From: Cryobacterium breve
Lineage (GTDB): Bacteria; Actinomycetota; Actinomycetes; Actinomycetales; Microbacteriaceae
DNA length: 64,000 bases
Assembly (NCBI RefSeq): GCF_004402375.1
Contig: NZ_SOGJ01000023.1
Coordinates: 186,001-250,000, forward strand
Direction: 5' to 3'
Shown here: positions 29,369 through 38,728 of the stretch, in pieces
Layout: every line of letters begins with the position of its first letter
Numbering within the stretch: position 1 is the first letter of the stretch
The notes under the pieces: generated by a model
Databases searched by the model: none
What the model was told of the DNA's origin: nothing
The model's input: only the letters and a program-made list of their open reading frames with translations
Position numbers and translations under genes: made by a program

Positions 29369-30334
29369 CTAGGGCTCCATGGTGGCGGGGGAGGGACGGG
29401 CGGTGGCGGCAGGTGGGGGTGCGTCCGAGCTGCCGGCAGTGGCGTGACCGAATGCCGCGCCGATGCCGTTCATCGCAGCGGTGAGCTCGCTGGGCACGAT
29501 CCACAGCTTGTTCGCGCTGCCCTCTGCCAGCTTCGGGAGCGTCAGGAGATACTGGTAGGCAAGGAGCTTCGGATCCGGGTCACCGTCGTGGATGGCCTTG
29601 AATACCGTCGCGATGGCCTCGGCCTCACCCTGAGCGCGGAGGACAGCCGCCCTCGCATCACCTTCCGCCGACAGGATGGCCGCTTGCCGCGCGCCCTCGG
29701 CCGTCAGAATAGCCGATTGCTTCGTGCCCTCGGCTGTCAGGATGACGGCGCGCCGGTCGCGTTCGGCTCTCATCTGCTTTTCCATCGAGTCCTGGATGGA
29801 AACGGGCGGGTCGATCGCCTTCAGCTCTACCCGGCCCACTCGGATTCCCCACTTGCCGGTTGCCTCGTCCAGCACGATGCGCAGTTGCCCGTTGATGTTG
29901 TCCCGGCTGGTCAGAGCCTCTTCAAGGTTGAGCCCACCAACCACATTGCGCAGGGTTGTCGTGGTGAGCTGCTCGACAGCGCCCAGATAATTTGCGATCT
30001 CGTAGGTGGCCGCGCGTGCATCCGTCACCTGAAAGTACACGACGGTATCGATCGAGACCACGAGATTGTCCTCGGTGATCACGGGTTGCGGCGGGAAGGA
30101 CACCACCTGCTCGCGCATGTCGATCAGCGGTCGCAGCCGATCGACAAAGGGAATCAGGATGTTCAGCCCCGGCATGAGCGTCTTGTGGTAGCGCCCGAGG
30201 CGCTCCACGACGCCGGCACGGGCCTGCGGGATGATGCGCAGGGACTTCACGAGCGTGACGATGACGAAAAGAACAACTGCCGCCAGAGCGGCGAAGACGA
30301 TCACCTGCACGATGATCGATCCTGGATTGTTCAT
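29369..30334 (-). CDS. SPFH/Band-7 membrane-scaffold protein
   Basis: A 321-residue SPFH-domain protein of the stomatin/paraslipin type. An N-terminal membrane helix covers about 7-30. The SPFH domain follows (PQARAGVVERLGRYHKTLMP, DMREQVVSFPPQPVITEDN, TLRNVVGGLNLEEALTSRD), then a coiled coil of Ala/Glu repeats (AILTAEGARQAAILSAEG) near 215-240 and a Pro/Ala-rich tail. Such proteins form ring-shaped membrane scaffolds with NfeD and affect membrane order and quality control. The ATG at 30334 overlaps the nfeD stop by four bases, the classic pairing of these two families. Confidence 0.9.
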   Translation of the reverse strand: MNNPGSIIVQVIVFAALAAVVLFVIVTLVKSLRIIPQARAGVVERLGRYHKTLMPGLNILIPFVDRLRPLIDMREQVVSFPPQPVITEDNLVVSIDTVVYFQVTDARAATYEIANYLGAVEQLTTTTLRNVVGGLNLEEALTSRDNINGQLRIVLDEATGKWGIRVGRVELKAIDPPVSIQDSMEKQMRAERDRRAVILTAEGTKQSAILTAEGARQAAILSAEGDARAAVLRAQGEAEAIATVFKAIHDGDPDPKLLAYQYLLTLPKLAEGSANKLWIVPSELTAAMNGIGAAFGHATAGSSDAPPPAATARPSPATMEP

Positions 30335-30804
30335 GTGACGTTCCTTTCCGCGGGGATGACTACAGCGGTCGCCCCATCGATAGCTGTGACGAGCACTCGT
30401 ACGCCCGGCTCGACGGATGCCTGTTCGAGTTCGGGGGATAGGCGGGAGGTCCAGGTCTCCCCATTGGCCAGGCGAACCTGTCCACCGGATCGACCGACCG
30501 TGCTGACCACGTGTCCGTCCATACCGAGAAGTGCATCCACGTTCGACTTCGCGGGGTCGCCGCCCCGCCTGAGAGCACGCAGTAGAGGAGGCCGGATTCC
30601 AAAGAGAAGGGCCATGGTGAGCGAGGCAGCCACGAGGAGCTGAAGCCACCACGGTGCGCCCACGAGCCCGGAGAGGAGTCCGCCAAGGCTGCCGCCGGCC
30701 ATCATCAGGAACGTCAGGTCCAGGGTCGTCATCTCGATGGTGACGAAAATGAGGATCAGGACCAGCCACACAATCCACGCGTAGTCCGTTGCGAATGCGT
30801 CCAT
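30331..30804 (-). CDS. NfeD-like membrane protein
   Basis: A 157-residue NfeD short-form protein: two to three hydrophobic helices (WIVWLVLILIFVTIEM, TFLMMAGGSLGGLLSGLVG, WWLQLLVAASLTMALLFGI) and a C-terminal OB-fold domain (GMDGHVVSTVGRSGGQVRLA and VEPGVRVLVTAIDGATAVV). NfeD partners SPFH proteins; the OB domain faces the cytosol. It heads the nfeD-SPFH-GDPD set and has GGGAGG just before the ATG. Confidence 0.88.
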   Translation of the reverse strand: MDAFATDYAWIVWLVLILIFVTIEMTTLDLTFLMMAGGSLGGLLSGLVGAPWWLQLLVAASLTMALLFGIRPPLLRALRRGGDPAKSNVDALLGMDGHVVSTVGRSGGQVRLANGETWTSRLSPELEQASVEPGVRVLVTAIDGATAVVIPAERNVT

Positions 30805-30920
30805 GGCGTCCCTCCTGACATGTCTACTCCTTCGAAACTAGCAGGTGAGTTGACCGGGGGAGGGAGGCTTCTTGGTAAGGTCGTCAGCTAGACCCAGTCA
30901 GCTATTTTTTAGGAGTTCGC

Positions 30921-31700
30921 GTGATCAATCCACTTGCAGCAGGTTCACTGGACGGCAAGCGCGTTCTCGTCACTGGATCGTCGCGAGGCGTCGGTGCGGC
31001 GACGGTGGGCTATCTCGCCGCCGCCGGTGCGAGTGTGGCGATCAACTTCCGCAATAAGGAGGCACGTGCGATCAAGGTCGCGGACGCCATCAGGGCACAG
31101 GGCGGCACGGCCATCACGGTCGGTGCAGACCTGACGAACGCGCAGTCCGTCGCGGCGATGTTCGACACTATCCGCAGCGAGTTCGGGAGCCTCGACATCC
31201 TCGTCATGAACGCCTCCGGGGGTATGGAAAGCGGGATGGCCGAGGACTACGCCATGCAGCTCAACCGGGATGCACAGACCAACCTGCTTGCCGCCGCACG
31301 TAGTTTGCTGGCTCCCGGAGGCCGCGTGGTCTTCGTCACCAGCCACCAAGCTCATTTCGTCGAAACGACGGTAACGATGGCCGAGTACGAGCCCGTCGCA
31401 CGCAGCAAGCGCGCGGGTGAGGACGCTCTGCGCGCGCTCATCCCCGAGCTGGCCGAGTCAGGTATCGGATTCGTCGTCGTCTCCGGGGACATCATTGAGG
31501 GAACGGTCACGGCGGTCCTCCTCGAGCGGGCCAGCCCGGGGACCATGAACGCACGCAAGGACGCGGCCGGGCGACTGTACAACGTGAGTGAATTCGGGGC
31601 CGAAGTCGCCTTGGCCGCCGTAGAAGCCATTCCGGAGAACAACACCCGCTACGTCGGGGACATCGCGGACTACGTCGGCGAAGCAGCCGTCCAGGGCTGA
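30921..31700 (+). CDS. SDR-family oxidoreductase with a displaced active-site tyrosine
   Basis: A 259-residue Rossmann-fold short-chain dehydrogenase. The cofactor loop TGSSRGVGAA is at 18-27 and fits NADP(H). The structural NASGG motif is at 97-101 and the catalytic serine is probably Ser141 (VTSHQAH). The usual YxxxK motif is not standard: Lys163 is in place, but four residues before it is Val159, and the nearest tyrosine is Tyr156. Either the tyrosine acts from a shifted position or the enzyme is not a typical dehydrogenase. The GTG follows AGGAG. It is a single gene between nfeD and the HdeD-like gene. Confidence 0.82.
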   Translation: MINPLAAGSLDGKRVLVTGSSRGVGAATVGYLAAAGASVAINFRNKEARAIKVADAIRAQGGTAITVGADLTNAQSVAAMFDTIRSEFGSLDILVMNASGGMESGMAEDYAMQLNRDAQTNLLAAARSLLAPGGRVVFVTSHQAHFVETTVTMAEYEPVARSKRAGEDALRALIPELAESGIGFVVVSGDIIEGTVTAVLLERASPGTMNARKDAAGRLYNVSEFGAEVALAAVEAIPENNTRYVGDIADYVGEAAVQG

Positions 31701-31721
31701 CCTGACCTGATCTGACCTGAT
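31697..31721 (+). repeat. Five tandem CTGAY pentamers
   Basis: The units CTGAC, CTGAC, CTGAT, CTGAC and CTGAT run without gaps. The first overlaps the stop codon of the SDR gene. It is a simple-sequence tract that could change length by slippage. Confidence 0.6.
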
Positions 31722-31738
31722 CAGTCGACGGACGGCGG

Positions 31739-32335
31739 CTAGACCGGGTCGGGCGCGGCGCGCTGACCTCGGCCAAACATGATGGCCTGCACCATTTGGA
31801 CGATCCCGGACAGGGCGAGGAAGACGCCGCCGATCACGACCAGAACGGTCACCGACTCGACGGGGGAGAAGAGCACCACAACGCCAGCCACGATGGCGAC
31901 GGCACCGAAGACCGTGCCGAACCATCTGCTGGAGTCCGGCGCCGCTTCTACCAGTCCGGCGACTCCCTCGACGATCCATGAGATGCCGATGAGCATCCCG
32001 AGGATGGCGAGCGAATTCAGTGGATTCCGGATGGCTACGATTCCGCCGACGATCAGCAGCACGCCCAGCAGGATGTTCAGCACCCGGCTGCCGCCGGATG
32101 CCCCGTGTAACAACAGTCCTCTGGCCACATGCACGATCCCGCTGATCAGGAAGTACAGGCCGAACAGTACGCCGAGGATGGCGACCGTGGTGTCCGGCCA
32201 GACCAGGATCAGGATGCCGACGACCAGAGCGAGCAAGCCAGTTCCGGCTATTCCCAGGCGAACCACGGTGATCTCGCCGTCACTGAGTACTCTCGAATTC
32301 ATCGAGAGATCGAAGGTCGTGACGCTGTCGGACAT
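31739..32335 (-). CDS. HdeD-family membrane protein
   Basis: A 198-residue protein with six evenly spaced hydrophobic helices in three repeats of two, each with the family pattern (GILILVWPDTTVAILGVLFG; GGIVAIRNPLNSLAILGMLI; VVLFSPVESVTVLVVIGGVF). This matches DUF308/HdeD proteins, known from the acid-resistance island of Escherichia coli but with unknown biochemical role. The ATG at 32335 follows GAGAGG; the open frame upstream to 32452 is not convincing. It stands alone between an SDR and the dhaKLM operon. Confidence 0.82.
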   Translation of the reverse strand: MSDSVTTFDLSMNSRVLSDGEITVVRLGIAGTGLLALVVGILILVWPDTTVAILGVLFGLYFLISGIVHVARGLLLHGASGGSRVLNILLGVLLIVGGIVAIRNPLNSLAILGMLIGISWIVEGVAGLVEAAPDSSRWFGTVFGAVAIVAGVVVLFSPVESVTVLVVIGGVFLALSGIVQMVQAIMFGRGQRAAPDPV

Positions 32336-32542
32336 TTCAGCCGCCTCTCGGGTGAGGAGCGTGCACCACCACAGCGGTGATGTGCCCGTCGGAAACCTGT
32401 GTTCCACAACGTAGTCGGCCAGGAACGGCCCGTCCAGCCCCGTCTCACACATGACCGATAATGCACATTATGTCAGGAGATGTGCTTCGGCGATCGTCCG
32501 AGCCGGAAGCATTTTGCCTCTTCCGCCCGCCCCCGCATGGAA

Positions 32543-33238
32543 CTACTTCTCCCCAAAACCGGACTGCAGAAGGTCTGCCAGAGCAGCCACGGCGTCTGCA
32601 CCGTTCTCGTCCGTGGACGAAATCTCCGCGGTCATGCCGCGGGTGAGTCCGAGTGACATAACGGCCAGGAGGCTGGACGCATCCTTCCCGTTCACGGTCA
32701 CCCTGGCCGTGAACGTGCTCGCCAGCTTCGCGAAGTCGGCTGCCGGGCGTGCGTGCAGGCCGTCCTTGTTCACCAATGTGACCGTACGGATGGCCATCGA
32801 GGGGGCCGCTGGTCCCGAGGGAACTGCCGGATCTGCTGGTTCGGCTCCGGCGGCCAAGCGTGCCGCACGCACCACGGATTCGAGGTCTCCCCCGGCTTCG
32901 GCGGCGACCGCAGCAGCGATGCCGCCCTCTACGAGAGGCGCGTCCACGATGCGCACACGGGCGCGCACATCATCAGCAAGGAAGTCCAGGACGGTCTCGG
33001 ACGTCAGAATTGCCGACCCCAGATCGCAGAGGAGAACAACCCCATCGTCAAGGTCGGCCTGTTCTATGCCGCCGAGAACCTTCGTGAAGCTGGTCCCGAT
33101 CCCCCCGTCATCCGTTCCTCCCGCCGCGATCATTCGCGCGTGGGGCGCCATCTGACGCGCGAGATCGACGAGGCCCTCGGCGATTTTTGCGCTATGTGAA
33201 ACGAAAACGAGGCCGACTCGGCCTTCAGCCGCGGCCAC
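32543..33238 (-). CDS. dhaM: PTS phosphocarrier DhaM with fused HPr domain
   Basis: A 231-residue two-domain protein. Residues 1-130 form the mannose-type EIIA-like domain of DhaM, with the phospho-site His15 in VSHSAKIAEGL and the AAGGTDDGGIGTS loop. After a Pro/Ala linker (about 131-147) an HPr domain follows with its active His162 in DGLHARPAADFAK and the serine loop GKDASSLLAVMSLGL. It takes phosphate from enzyme I of the PTS and passes it to ADP bound on DhaL. The GTG start lies one base after the dhaL stop. The fused HPr means only enzyme I is needed from elsewhere. Confidence 0.9.
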   Translation of the reverse strand: MAAAEGRVGLVFVSHSAKIAEGLVDLARQMAPHARMIAAGGTDDGGIGTSFTKVLGGIEQADLDDGVVLLCDLGSAILTSETVLDFLADDVRARVRIVDAPLVEGGIAAAVAAEAGGDLESVVRAARLAAGAEPADPAVPSGPAAPSMAIRTVTLVNKDGLHARPAADFAKLASTFTARVTVNGKDASSLLAVMSLGLTRGMTAEISSTDENGADAVAALADLLQSGFGEK

Positions 33239-33239
33239 C

Positions 33240-33878
33240 TCAGGCCGTCGCAGCGGTGTCAGCGGCGGCGCGCAACAGCAGGGCAGAGGATTGGGCGCCC
33301 GGATCTCGATGGCCAATGGCACGCTCCCCGAGATAGCTGGCCCGTCCCTTACGCGCGATCCACGGTTCCGTCGCCAGCGCTCCTGCCTCGGCCGCGACCG
33401 CCGCGGCCGACAGGATTGCCCGATCGTGTGCGCCACCAGCAAGGGCCGCCTCCGCAGCATCGACGGCTGGGGTCCAGGCGTCAACCATGGTCTTGTCCCC
33501 CGATTCCGCCTTCCCGCGCAGGACAACGCCGTCTCGTGCGGCTGTCAGGAAGGCCACGAGGGCTGTGCCGTCCAGTTCGGCCGATCCCGCGACAGCGGCG
33601 GCCCCCTTGAGAAACGCGGTTCCGTAGAGCGGTCCAGCGGCCCCGCCCACAGTGGAGATGAGCGTGGTCGCAACGAGCTTGAAGACGTCAGCGGGGCTGG
33701 CCTCGGGTGGAAGGTCATCGAGCTTGAGCAGGACCGCCTGAAATCCTCGATCCATATTCTCGCCGTGATCGCCGTCGCCTATGTCGCGGTCCAGATTGAT
33801 CAACTCGACTCGGTGCTGGCTCATGACCTGCGCGCTGCTCCGAATCCAGGCTTTCGCCCAAGTGGCGTTCAAGTTCAT
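33240..33878 (-). CDS. dhaL: Dihydroxyacetone kinase ADP-binding subunit DhaL
   Basis: A 212-residue all-helical subunit. Asp30, Asp35 and Asp37 in LDRDIGDGDHGENMDRG bind the two Mg ions that hold ADP. The TLISTVGGAAGPLYGTAFL and GDKTMVDAW motifs complete the nucleotide pocket, and RKGRASYLGERAIGHRDPGA is the C-terminal signature. ADP is not exchanged but is re-phosphorylated in place by DhaM, and ATP on DhaL then phosphorylates dihydroxyacetone on DhaK. The ATG has GAAGGAG upstream and lies 14 bases after dhaK. Confidence 0.95.
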   Translation of the reverse strand: MNLNATWAKAWIRSSAQVMSQHRVELINLDRDIGDGDHGENMDRGFQAVLLKLDDLPPEASPADVFKLVATTLISTVGGAAGPLYGTAFLKGAAAVAGSAELDGTALVAFLTAARDGVVLRGKAESGDKTMVDAWTPAVDAAEAALAGGAHDRAILSAAAVAAEAGALATEPWIARKGRASYLGERAIGHRDPGAQSSALLLRAAADTAATA

Positions 33879-33892
33879 TGCTTCTCCTTCTA

Positions 33893-34894
33893 TTAGCGTC
33901 CCCACCGTAGCGCCGCCGTCTGCACGGGTGCATCCCATAGCGACGTCAATTCAGCATCGAGTTTCAGGACTGTGACCGACGCTCCCTGCATCTCGAGGGA
34001 CGTTGTGAAATTGCCGACCAGTGTCCTGACCACGGTTATCCCCTGCTCGGCGAGCACCTCGGCAGCGCGGCGAAAAACAATGTACAGCTCGATTTGCGGC
34101 GTACCGCCCATCCCATTGACGAACAGGAGGACCTGGTCCCCGCGGACGAAAGGGATGTCCTCCAGGATGGGACCGAGAAGCCGGTCGACAATGGCGTCGG
34201 CCGGCTCGAGCTTTATCCGCGCTCGTCCGGGCTCGCCGTGGATCCCGATCCCGATCTCGATTTCATCCTCGCCCAGAGTGAAGCTGCCCTCGCCGGCATG
34301 CGGCACCACACAGGGGGTCAGCGCCACGCCCATAGAACGCACCTGGGAGATGACTCTCTCCGCAACCGCAGTCACTGCTTCCAGAGAGTCGCCTCGTTCA
34401 GCTGCGGCACCGGCGATCTTCTCCACCAGGACGGTCCCGGCCACCCCGCGTCGTCCCGCTGTGTACAGGGAATCCTTCACAGCGACGTCATCGTTGACAA
34501 TAACGGACCGCACCTCGATCCCCTCCGCCAAGGCGAGATCGGCGGCCGTCTCAAAGTTGAGGACGTCTCCGGTGTAGTTCTTGACGATGTGCAGCACCCC
34601 GGCTCCCCCATCTACTGCCTTCGTAGCGGCCAGGATCGGATCGGGCGTCGGCGAGGTGAACACCGCGCCGGGCACCGCAGCATCCAGCATGCCGAACCCG
34701 ACGAATCCGCCGTGCAGAGGCTCGTGCCCGCTACCTCCTCCGCTGACCAGACCCACTTTCCCAGAGATCGGGGCGTCACTACGCGCAATATATACCGGGT
34801 CCGTCGAGACCCTCACGATGTCAGCGTGGGCGGCGCCGAAACCGGCAACGGCCTCAATGACGACGTTCTTGGGATCATTGACCAGTTTCTTCAT
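33893..34894 (-). CDS. dhaK: Dihydroxyacetone kinase substrate-binding subunit DhaK
   Basis: A 333-residue subunit that binds dihydroxyacetone covalently. The attachment residue is His219 in IGIHGEPG; His57 in [16 protein letters not shown] and Asp110 in [11 protein letters not shown] complete the site. [18 protein letters not shown] is also typical. The product dihydroxyacetone phosphate enters glycolysis. The ATG follows GAAGGAAGAG. It is the first gene of dhaK-dhaL-dhaM and is divergent from glpF across about 226 bases. No local regulator such as DhaR is present. Confidence 0.95.
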   Translation of the reverse strand: MKKLVNDPKNVVIEAVAGFGAAHADIVRVSTDPVYIARSDAPISGKVGLVSGGGSGHEPLHGGFVGFGMLDAAVPGAVFTSPTPDPILAATKAVDGGAGVLHIVKNYTGDVLNFETAADLALAEGIEVRSVIVNDDVAVKDSLYTAGRRGVAGTVLVEKIAGAAAERGDSLEAVTAVAERVISQVRSMGVALTPCVVPHAGEGSFTLGEDEIEIGIGIHGEPGRARIKLEPADAIVDRLLGPILEDIPFVRGDQVLLFVNGMGGTPQIELYIVFRRAAEVLAEQGITVVRTLVGNFTTSLEMQGASVTVLKLDAELTSLWDAPVQTAALRWGR

Positions 34895-35120
34895 GGCTCT
34901 TCCTTCGATCGGGATGGACGAACGGCACGGTCGACGCGCCGGGCCGGAGCGAGCAGATTCGGTCCTCAACTTACGCGCGCAGCCCGCTTCCGGTATAGGG
35001 CGGCGGGATTTCCTCGACTACCTGCCCATTCCGCTACTGAAATGGCCGCGCTATATTGTTGCCGATCGCTCACCGCGAAGGGTTGCTCCGGCACCTCCAG
35101 CCTCACCAAGGAAGGTCAAC

Positions 35121-35885
35121 GTGGACAATATTGGAGTCGTTTTTCTGTCGGAAGTTCTCGGAACGGGAATGCTCGTCCTCCTCGGAACCGGTGTAGTTGC
35201 CAACGTCGCATTGGCCAAGAACAAGGGCCTGGGCGGCGGGTTCCTCATGGTGACCATCGGCTGGGGCTTCGCTGTCTTCGCCGGTGTCATCGTGGCCTAC
35301 AACTCCGGCGCCCACCTCAACCCGGCCGTGACCCTCGGTCTCGTTGCCTCGGGTGCAACGGAATTCGGTTCGGGTGTTCCCGTCAACTTCCTGTCCGTCC
35401 TCACGTACATCTCAGCCCAGTTCCTCGGCGCGTTCATCGGGGCCATCGTCTGCTGGCTGGCCTACAAACAGCACTTCGACGCTGAACCGAATCCGGCCAA
35501 TAAGCTCGGTGTCTTCTCAACAGGCCCTGCCATCCGCTCGTACGCCTGGAACATGGTCACCGAGATCATCGGCACCTTCGTGCTCGTGTTTGTCGTCCTG
35601 GCCTTCGGTGGCGGGCGTCAGGGCGAAAATGGCGGTCTGGCAGCACTCGGAGCACTGCCCGTCGCTCTGCTCGTTCTCGTCATCGGCACCTCGCTCGGCG
35701 GGCCGACCGGTTACGCCATCAACCCTGCCCGTGACCTGGGACCGCGCATTGCCCATTTCGTTTTGCCGATCTCAGGGAAGGGGCCCTCCGACTGGGCATA
35801 CTCCTGGGTACCCGTGGTCGGGCCGGTAATCGGCGGTGTCCTCGCCGGCTGGGCCTCGCTCTTCCTTCTGCCAATCCTCACCTAA
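35121..35885 (+). CDS. glpF: Glycerol facilitator (aquaglyceroporin)
   Basis: A 254-residue MIP-family channel. The two pore motifs are NPA at 67-69 (HLNPAVTLG) and NPA at 201-203 (AINPARDLGPR); the Asp after the second NPAR is the mark of glycerol-conducting members. Six full membrane helices are visible. It lets glycerol, and probably dihydroxyacetone, diffuse in, serving both glpK and the divergent dhaKLM. The GTG at 35121 follows GGAAGG; the frame upstream is a shadow of dhaK. A hairpin separates it from glpK. Confidence 0.94.
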   Translation: MDNIGVVFLSEVLGTGMLVLLGTGVVANVALAKNKGLGGGFLMVTIGWGFAVFAGVIVAYNSGAHLNPAVTLGLVASGATEFGSGVPVNFLSVLTYISAQFLGAFIGAIVCWLAYKQHFDAEPNPANKLGVFSTGPAIRSYAWNMVTEIIGTFVLVFVVLAFGGGRQGENGGLAALGALPVALLVLVIGTSLGGPTGYAINPARDLGPRIAHFVLPISGKGPSDWAYSWVPVVGPVIGGVLAGWASLFLLPILT

Positions 35886-35892
35886 TGCAGTG

Positions 35893-35929
35893 AGTGGGCC
35901 GGTTCAGAGTCTGAATCGGCCCGCTTTGT
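35893..35929 (+). terminator. Hairpin between glpF and glpK
   Basis: GGGCCGGTTCAG pairs with CTGAATCGGCCC over a three-base loop, with one GT pair, and is followed by GCTTTG. Its strength suggests it limits read-through from glpF into glpK. Confidence 0.75.
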
Positions 35930-35992
35930 GCTGTCGGAACGACGGCAACCCGGAAACCCAGCACCCATCGATCATCTACAAGGAGGCATTTC

Positions 35993-37507
35993 ATGGCCAA
36001 GTACGTCATCGCAATCGACCAGGGAACGACGAGTTCGCGTGCGATCATCTTCGACAAGGCAGGGTCCATCATCGCCGTCGGTCAGCATGAGCACGAGCAA
36101 ATCTTTCCTCGCGCCGGCTGGGTCGAACACGACCCGATGGAGATCTGGAACAACACCCGTGAGGTCATCGGACAGGCCCTGTCCAAGGCGAATCTAACCC
36201 GGCATGACATCGAGGCCGTGGGAATCACCAACCAGCGCGAGACCGCCGTGGTCTGGGACCGCTACACCGGCATTCCCGTCTACAACGCCATCGTCTGGCA
36301 GGACACTCGCACCCAACCGATCGTGGACCGGCTCGCCGCCGACGGGGGCGTCGAACGGTTCAAGGCAAAGGTGGGACTCCCCCTCGCGACGTACTTTTCC
36401 GGCACCAAGATCGTCTGGATTCTCGAAAATGTTCCGGGGGCGCGCGCCAAGGCCAACGCCGGCGACCTGATGTTCGGGACGACCGACTCGTGGGTGCTGT
36501 GGAACCTCACCGGCGGCCTTGAGGGAGGTGTGCACGCGACGGACGTCACCAATGCCAGCCGCACCATGTTCATGGACCTGGGCACTCTGCAGTGGGACGA
36601 CGAGATCCTCGCGGCGTTCGGCGTGCCAAGGTCGATGCTGCCCGAGATTCGCTCCTCTTCGGAGGTCTACGGTTTCGTGAACGAGCACAGCTTGCTGCGG
36701 GAGGTTCCGATCGCGGGAATCCTCGGCGACCAGCAGGCCGCAACGTTCGGCCAGGCTGCCTTCGATCAGGGCGAGGCCAAGAACACCTACGGCACCGGCA
36801 ACTTTCTGATTTTCAACACCGGAACCGAGATCGTGCACTCGAAGAACGGCCTGCTCACAACTTTGGGCTACAAACTCGGTGACAACGCTCCGCACTACGC
36901 ACTCGAGGGATCAATCGCCGTCACCGGCGCCCTCGTACAATGGTTGCGGGACAACCTCGGAATGATCACTACATCCGAGGAAATCGAGACACTGGCCAAA
37001 ACGGTCGACGACAATGGCGGTGCCTACTTCGTTCCGGCCTTCTCGGGCCTGTTCGCCCCGTACTGGCGGTCGGATGCCCGTGGCGCATTGGTTGGTCTGA
37101 CGAGGTACGTCAACAAGGGCCATATCGCCCGCGCAGCGCTTGAGGCCACTGCTTTCCAGACTCGGGAGGTGCTGGACGCCGTCAACGCCGACTCTGGGGT
37201 TCCACTGACTGAGCTGAAAGTGGACGGTGGCATGATTGCCAACAACACCCTCATGCAGTTCCAGGCAGATATCATCGGCGTTCCCGTCGTGCGTCCGGTG
37301 GTTGCTGAAACCACTGCCCTCGGCGCGGCCTACGCGGCTGGCCTGGCGGTGGGGTTCTGGAGCGACCTCGATGAGTTGCGTGCCAACTGGCAGGAAGACA
37401 GCCGGTGGACCCCGCAGATGGACGAGGAAGAACGCAATCGCCAGCTTCGCAACTGGAAAAAGGCAGTCACGAAAACCTTCGGGTGGGTGGACGAGGACGT
37501 CGTCTAG
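35993..37507 (+). CDS. glpK: Glycerol kinase
   Basis: A 504-residue FGGY-family kinase that makes sn-glycerol-3-phosphate with ATP. The N-terminal phosphate loop is [13 protein letters not shown] at about 8-20, the substrate region has [16 protein letters not shown], and the family signature [20 protein letters not shown] lies near 290-310. The C-terminal ATP site has [20 protein letters not shown] typical AAGGAGG ribosome site precedes the ATG. It is 107 bases after glpF with a hairpin between. The product links to the glycerophosphodiesterase product made from the 28.6 kb gene. Confidence 0.97.
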   Translation: MAKYVIAIDQGTTSSRAIIFDKAGSIIAVGQHEHEQIFPRAGWVEHDPMEIWNNTREVIGQALSKANLTRHDIEAVGITNQRETAVVWDRYTGIPVYNAIVWQDTRTQPIVDRLAADGGVERFKAKVGLPLATYFSGTKIVWILENVPGARAKANAGDLMFGTTDSWVLWNLTGGLEGGVHATDVTNASRTMFMDLGTLQWDDEILAAFGVPRSMLPEIRSSSEVYGFVNEHSLLREVPIAGILGDQQAATFGQAAFDQGEAKNTYGTGNFLIFNTGTEIVHSKNGLLTTLGYKLGDNAPHYALEGSIAVTGALVQWLRDNLGMITTSEEIETLAKTVDDNGGAYFVPAFSGLFAPYWRSDARGALVGLTRYVNKGHIARAALEATAFQTREVLDAVNADSGVPLTELKVDGGMIANNTLMQFQADIIGVPVVRPVVAETTALGAAYAAGLAVGFWSDLDELRANWQEDSRWTPQMDEEERNRQLRNWKKAVTKTFGWVDEDVV

Positions 37508-37531
37508 CAAGCACCTCCGCGGCCCGCCAGA

Positions 37532-38584
37532 TCAAATCCGGCTGGCTGCAACCCAGTCGGCGAGCTTGGCCGTGGCCGCACCGGAGTCAACTGCCTCCGC
37601 GGCCACGGCCATCTTGTCGCGGAAGCGGTCCAGAATATTGATCTGAGCGTGAGACGGATCATTGGCAAGGTCAAAAGACACCAGCCCGGCGGCGGCGTTG
37701 AGAAGCACGATGTCCCGCACTGCGTCGACCTTGCCGGCCAGCATGGAATGCACAACACTCGCGTTGTGGTCGGCATCTCCGCCTACGAGTTCACTGATCG
37801 AAGAACGGCGCAGTCCGAGATCGCGCGGGTCGATGTCGTGTTCCGTGACAAGTCCCCGCGAAACCTCCCAAACGTGACTGTGGCCGGTGGTGGTCAACTC
37901 GTCGAGGCCGTCGTCCCCACGGAAGACGAGGGCCGTCGCCCCGCGAGTCTGGAAGACCCCGACGATCAGCGGGACACGATCGAGATTGGCGACACCCACG
38001 GCTGACGCCTCGGGCCGGGCAGGATTGCAGAGCGGCCCAAGATAGTTGAAGACGGTCGGAATGCCGAGCTCTGAGCGGGCGGCGGCCGCGTGACGGAAGC
38101 CAGGATGAAAAGCGGCCGCGTAGGCGAATGTGATTCCGGCGGCGTCCAGGATAGCCGCGACCTTGTCGGCGGAGAGCGTCAGGTCAATGCCCAGCGCCGC
38201 AAGCACGTCCGATGACCCGGATGCGGAACTCGCCGCCCGGTTGCCGTGCTTGACTACCGGAACTCCGGCGCCGGCACACACGATGGAGGCCATTGTCGAA
38301 ATGTTGACTGTGCCGAATCGGTCTCCCCCGGTTCCGACAATGTCAAGCGCCATCGGATTCACCGGGAGGGGCACGGCATGCTCGAGAATGGCGTCCCTGA
38401 ATCCAACGATTTCGTCCACGGTTTCTCCCTTCGCCCTCAGGGCGACCAGGAACCCGGCCAGCTGAGCCGGGGTGGCCTGGCCGAGCATGACCTGCTCCAT
38501 ACTCCACGCGGCATCCGACACGCTCAGATCCTCGCCGGAAAGCAGCGCGCTGATGACGTTGGGCCAGGACTGAATATCAAGCAT
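37532..38584 (-). CDS. trpD: Anthranilate phosphoribosyltransferase
   Basis: A 350-residue enzyme of tryptophan synthesis, joining anthranilate to PRPP. The PRPP and Mg motifs are visible: IVGTGGDRFGTVNISTMAS near 84-102, KHGNRAASSASGSSDVLAAL near 112-131, and the later DGLDELTTTGHS. It stands alone and away from other trp genes, next to ctaE, a placement common in Actinobacteria. Its leaderless start has a near-consensus TAAAAT six bases upstream. It converges on glpK with only 24 bases between, with no clear hairpin. Confidence 0.94.
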   Translation of the reverse strand: MLDIQSWPNVISALLSGEDLSVSDAAWSMEQVMLGQATPAQLAGFLVALRAKGETVDEIVGFRDAILEHAVPLPVNPMALDIVGTGGDRFGTVNISTMASIVCAGAGVPVVKHGNRAASSASGSSDVLAALGIDLTLSADKVAAILDAAGITFAYAAAFHPGFRHAAAARSELGIPTVFNYLGPLCNPARPEASAVGVANLDRVPLIVGVFQTRGATALVFRGDDGLDELTTTGHSHVWEVSRGLVTEHDIDPRDLGLRRSSISELVGGDADHNASVVHSMLAGKVDAVRDIVLLNAAAGLVSFDLANDPSHAQINILDRFRDKMAVAAEAVDSGAATAKLADWVAASRI

Positions 38585-38590
38585 GGAACG

Positions 38591-38596
38591 ATTTTA
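38591..38596 (-). promoter_or_regulatory. -10 element of leaderless trpD
   Basis: On the minus strand TAAAAT is followed by six bases (CGTTCC) and the ATG at 38584. It is divergent from the ctaE promoter about 120 bases away. Confidence 0.65.
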
Positions 38597-38716
38597 GCGA
38601 GTTCACTGGCCGGTCCCGAATTCGCATCCGGAGGCGTATTTGTTTCAATCCGGTAGTCATTCCGGCAAATGGGCGACAAGCCCGCTCGGATGAGAAAAAC
38701 AGCGCCGAATATCGGC

Positions 38717-38722
38717 CATAAT
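38717..38722 (+). promoter_or_regulatory. -10 element of leaderless ctaE
   Basis: CATAAT is followed by six bases and the GTG at 38729. It supports that start over the in-frame upstream one at 38669 and would drive ctaE-qcrCAB. Confidence 0.6.
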
Positions 38723-38728
38723 GGAACG

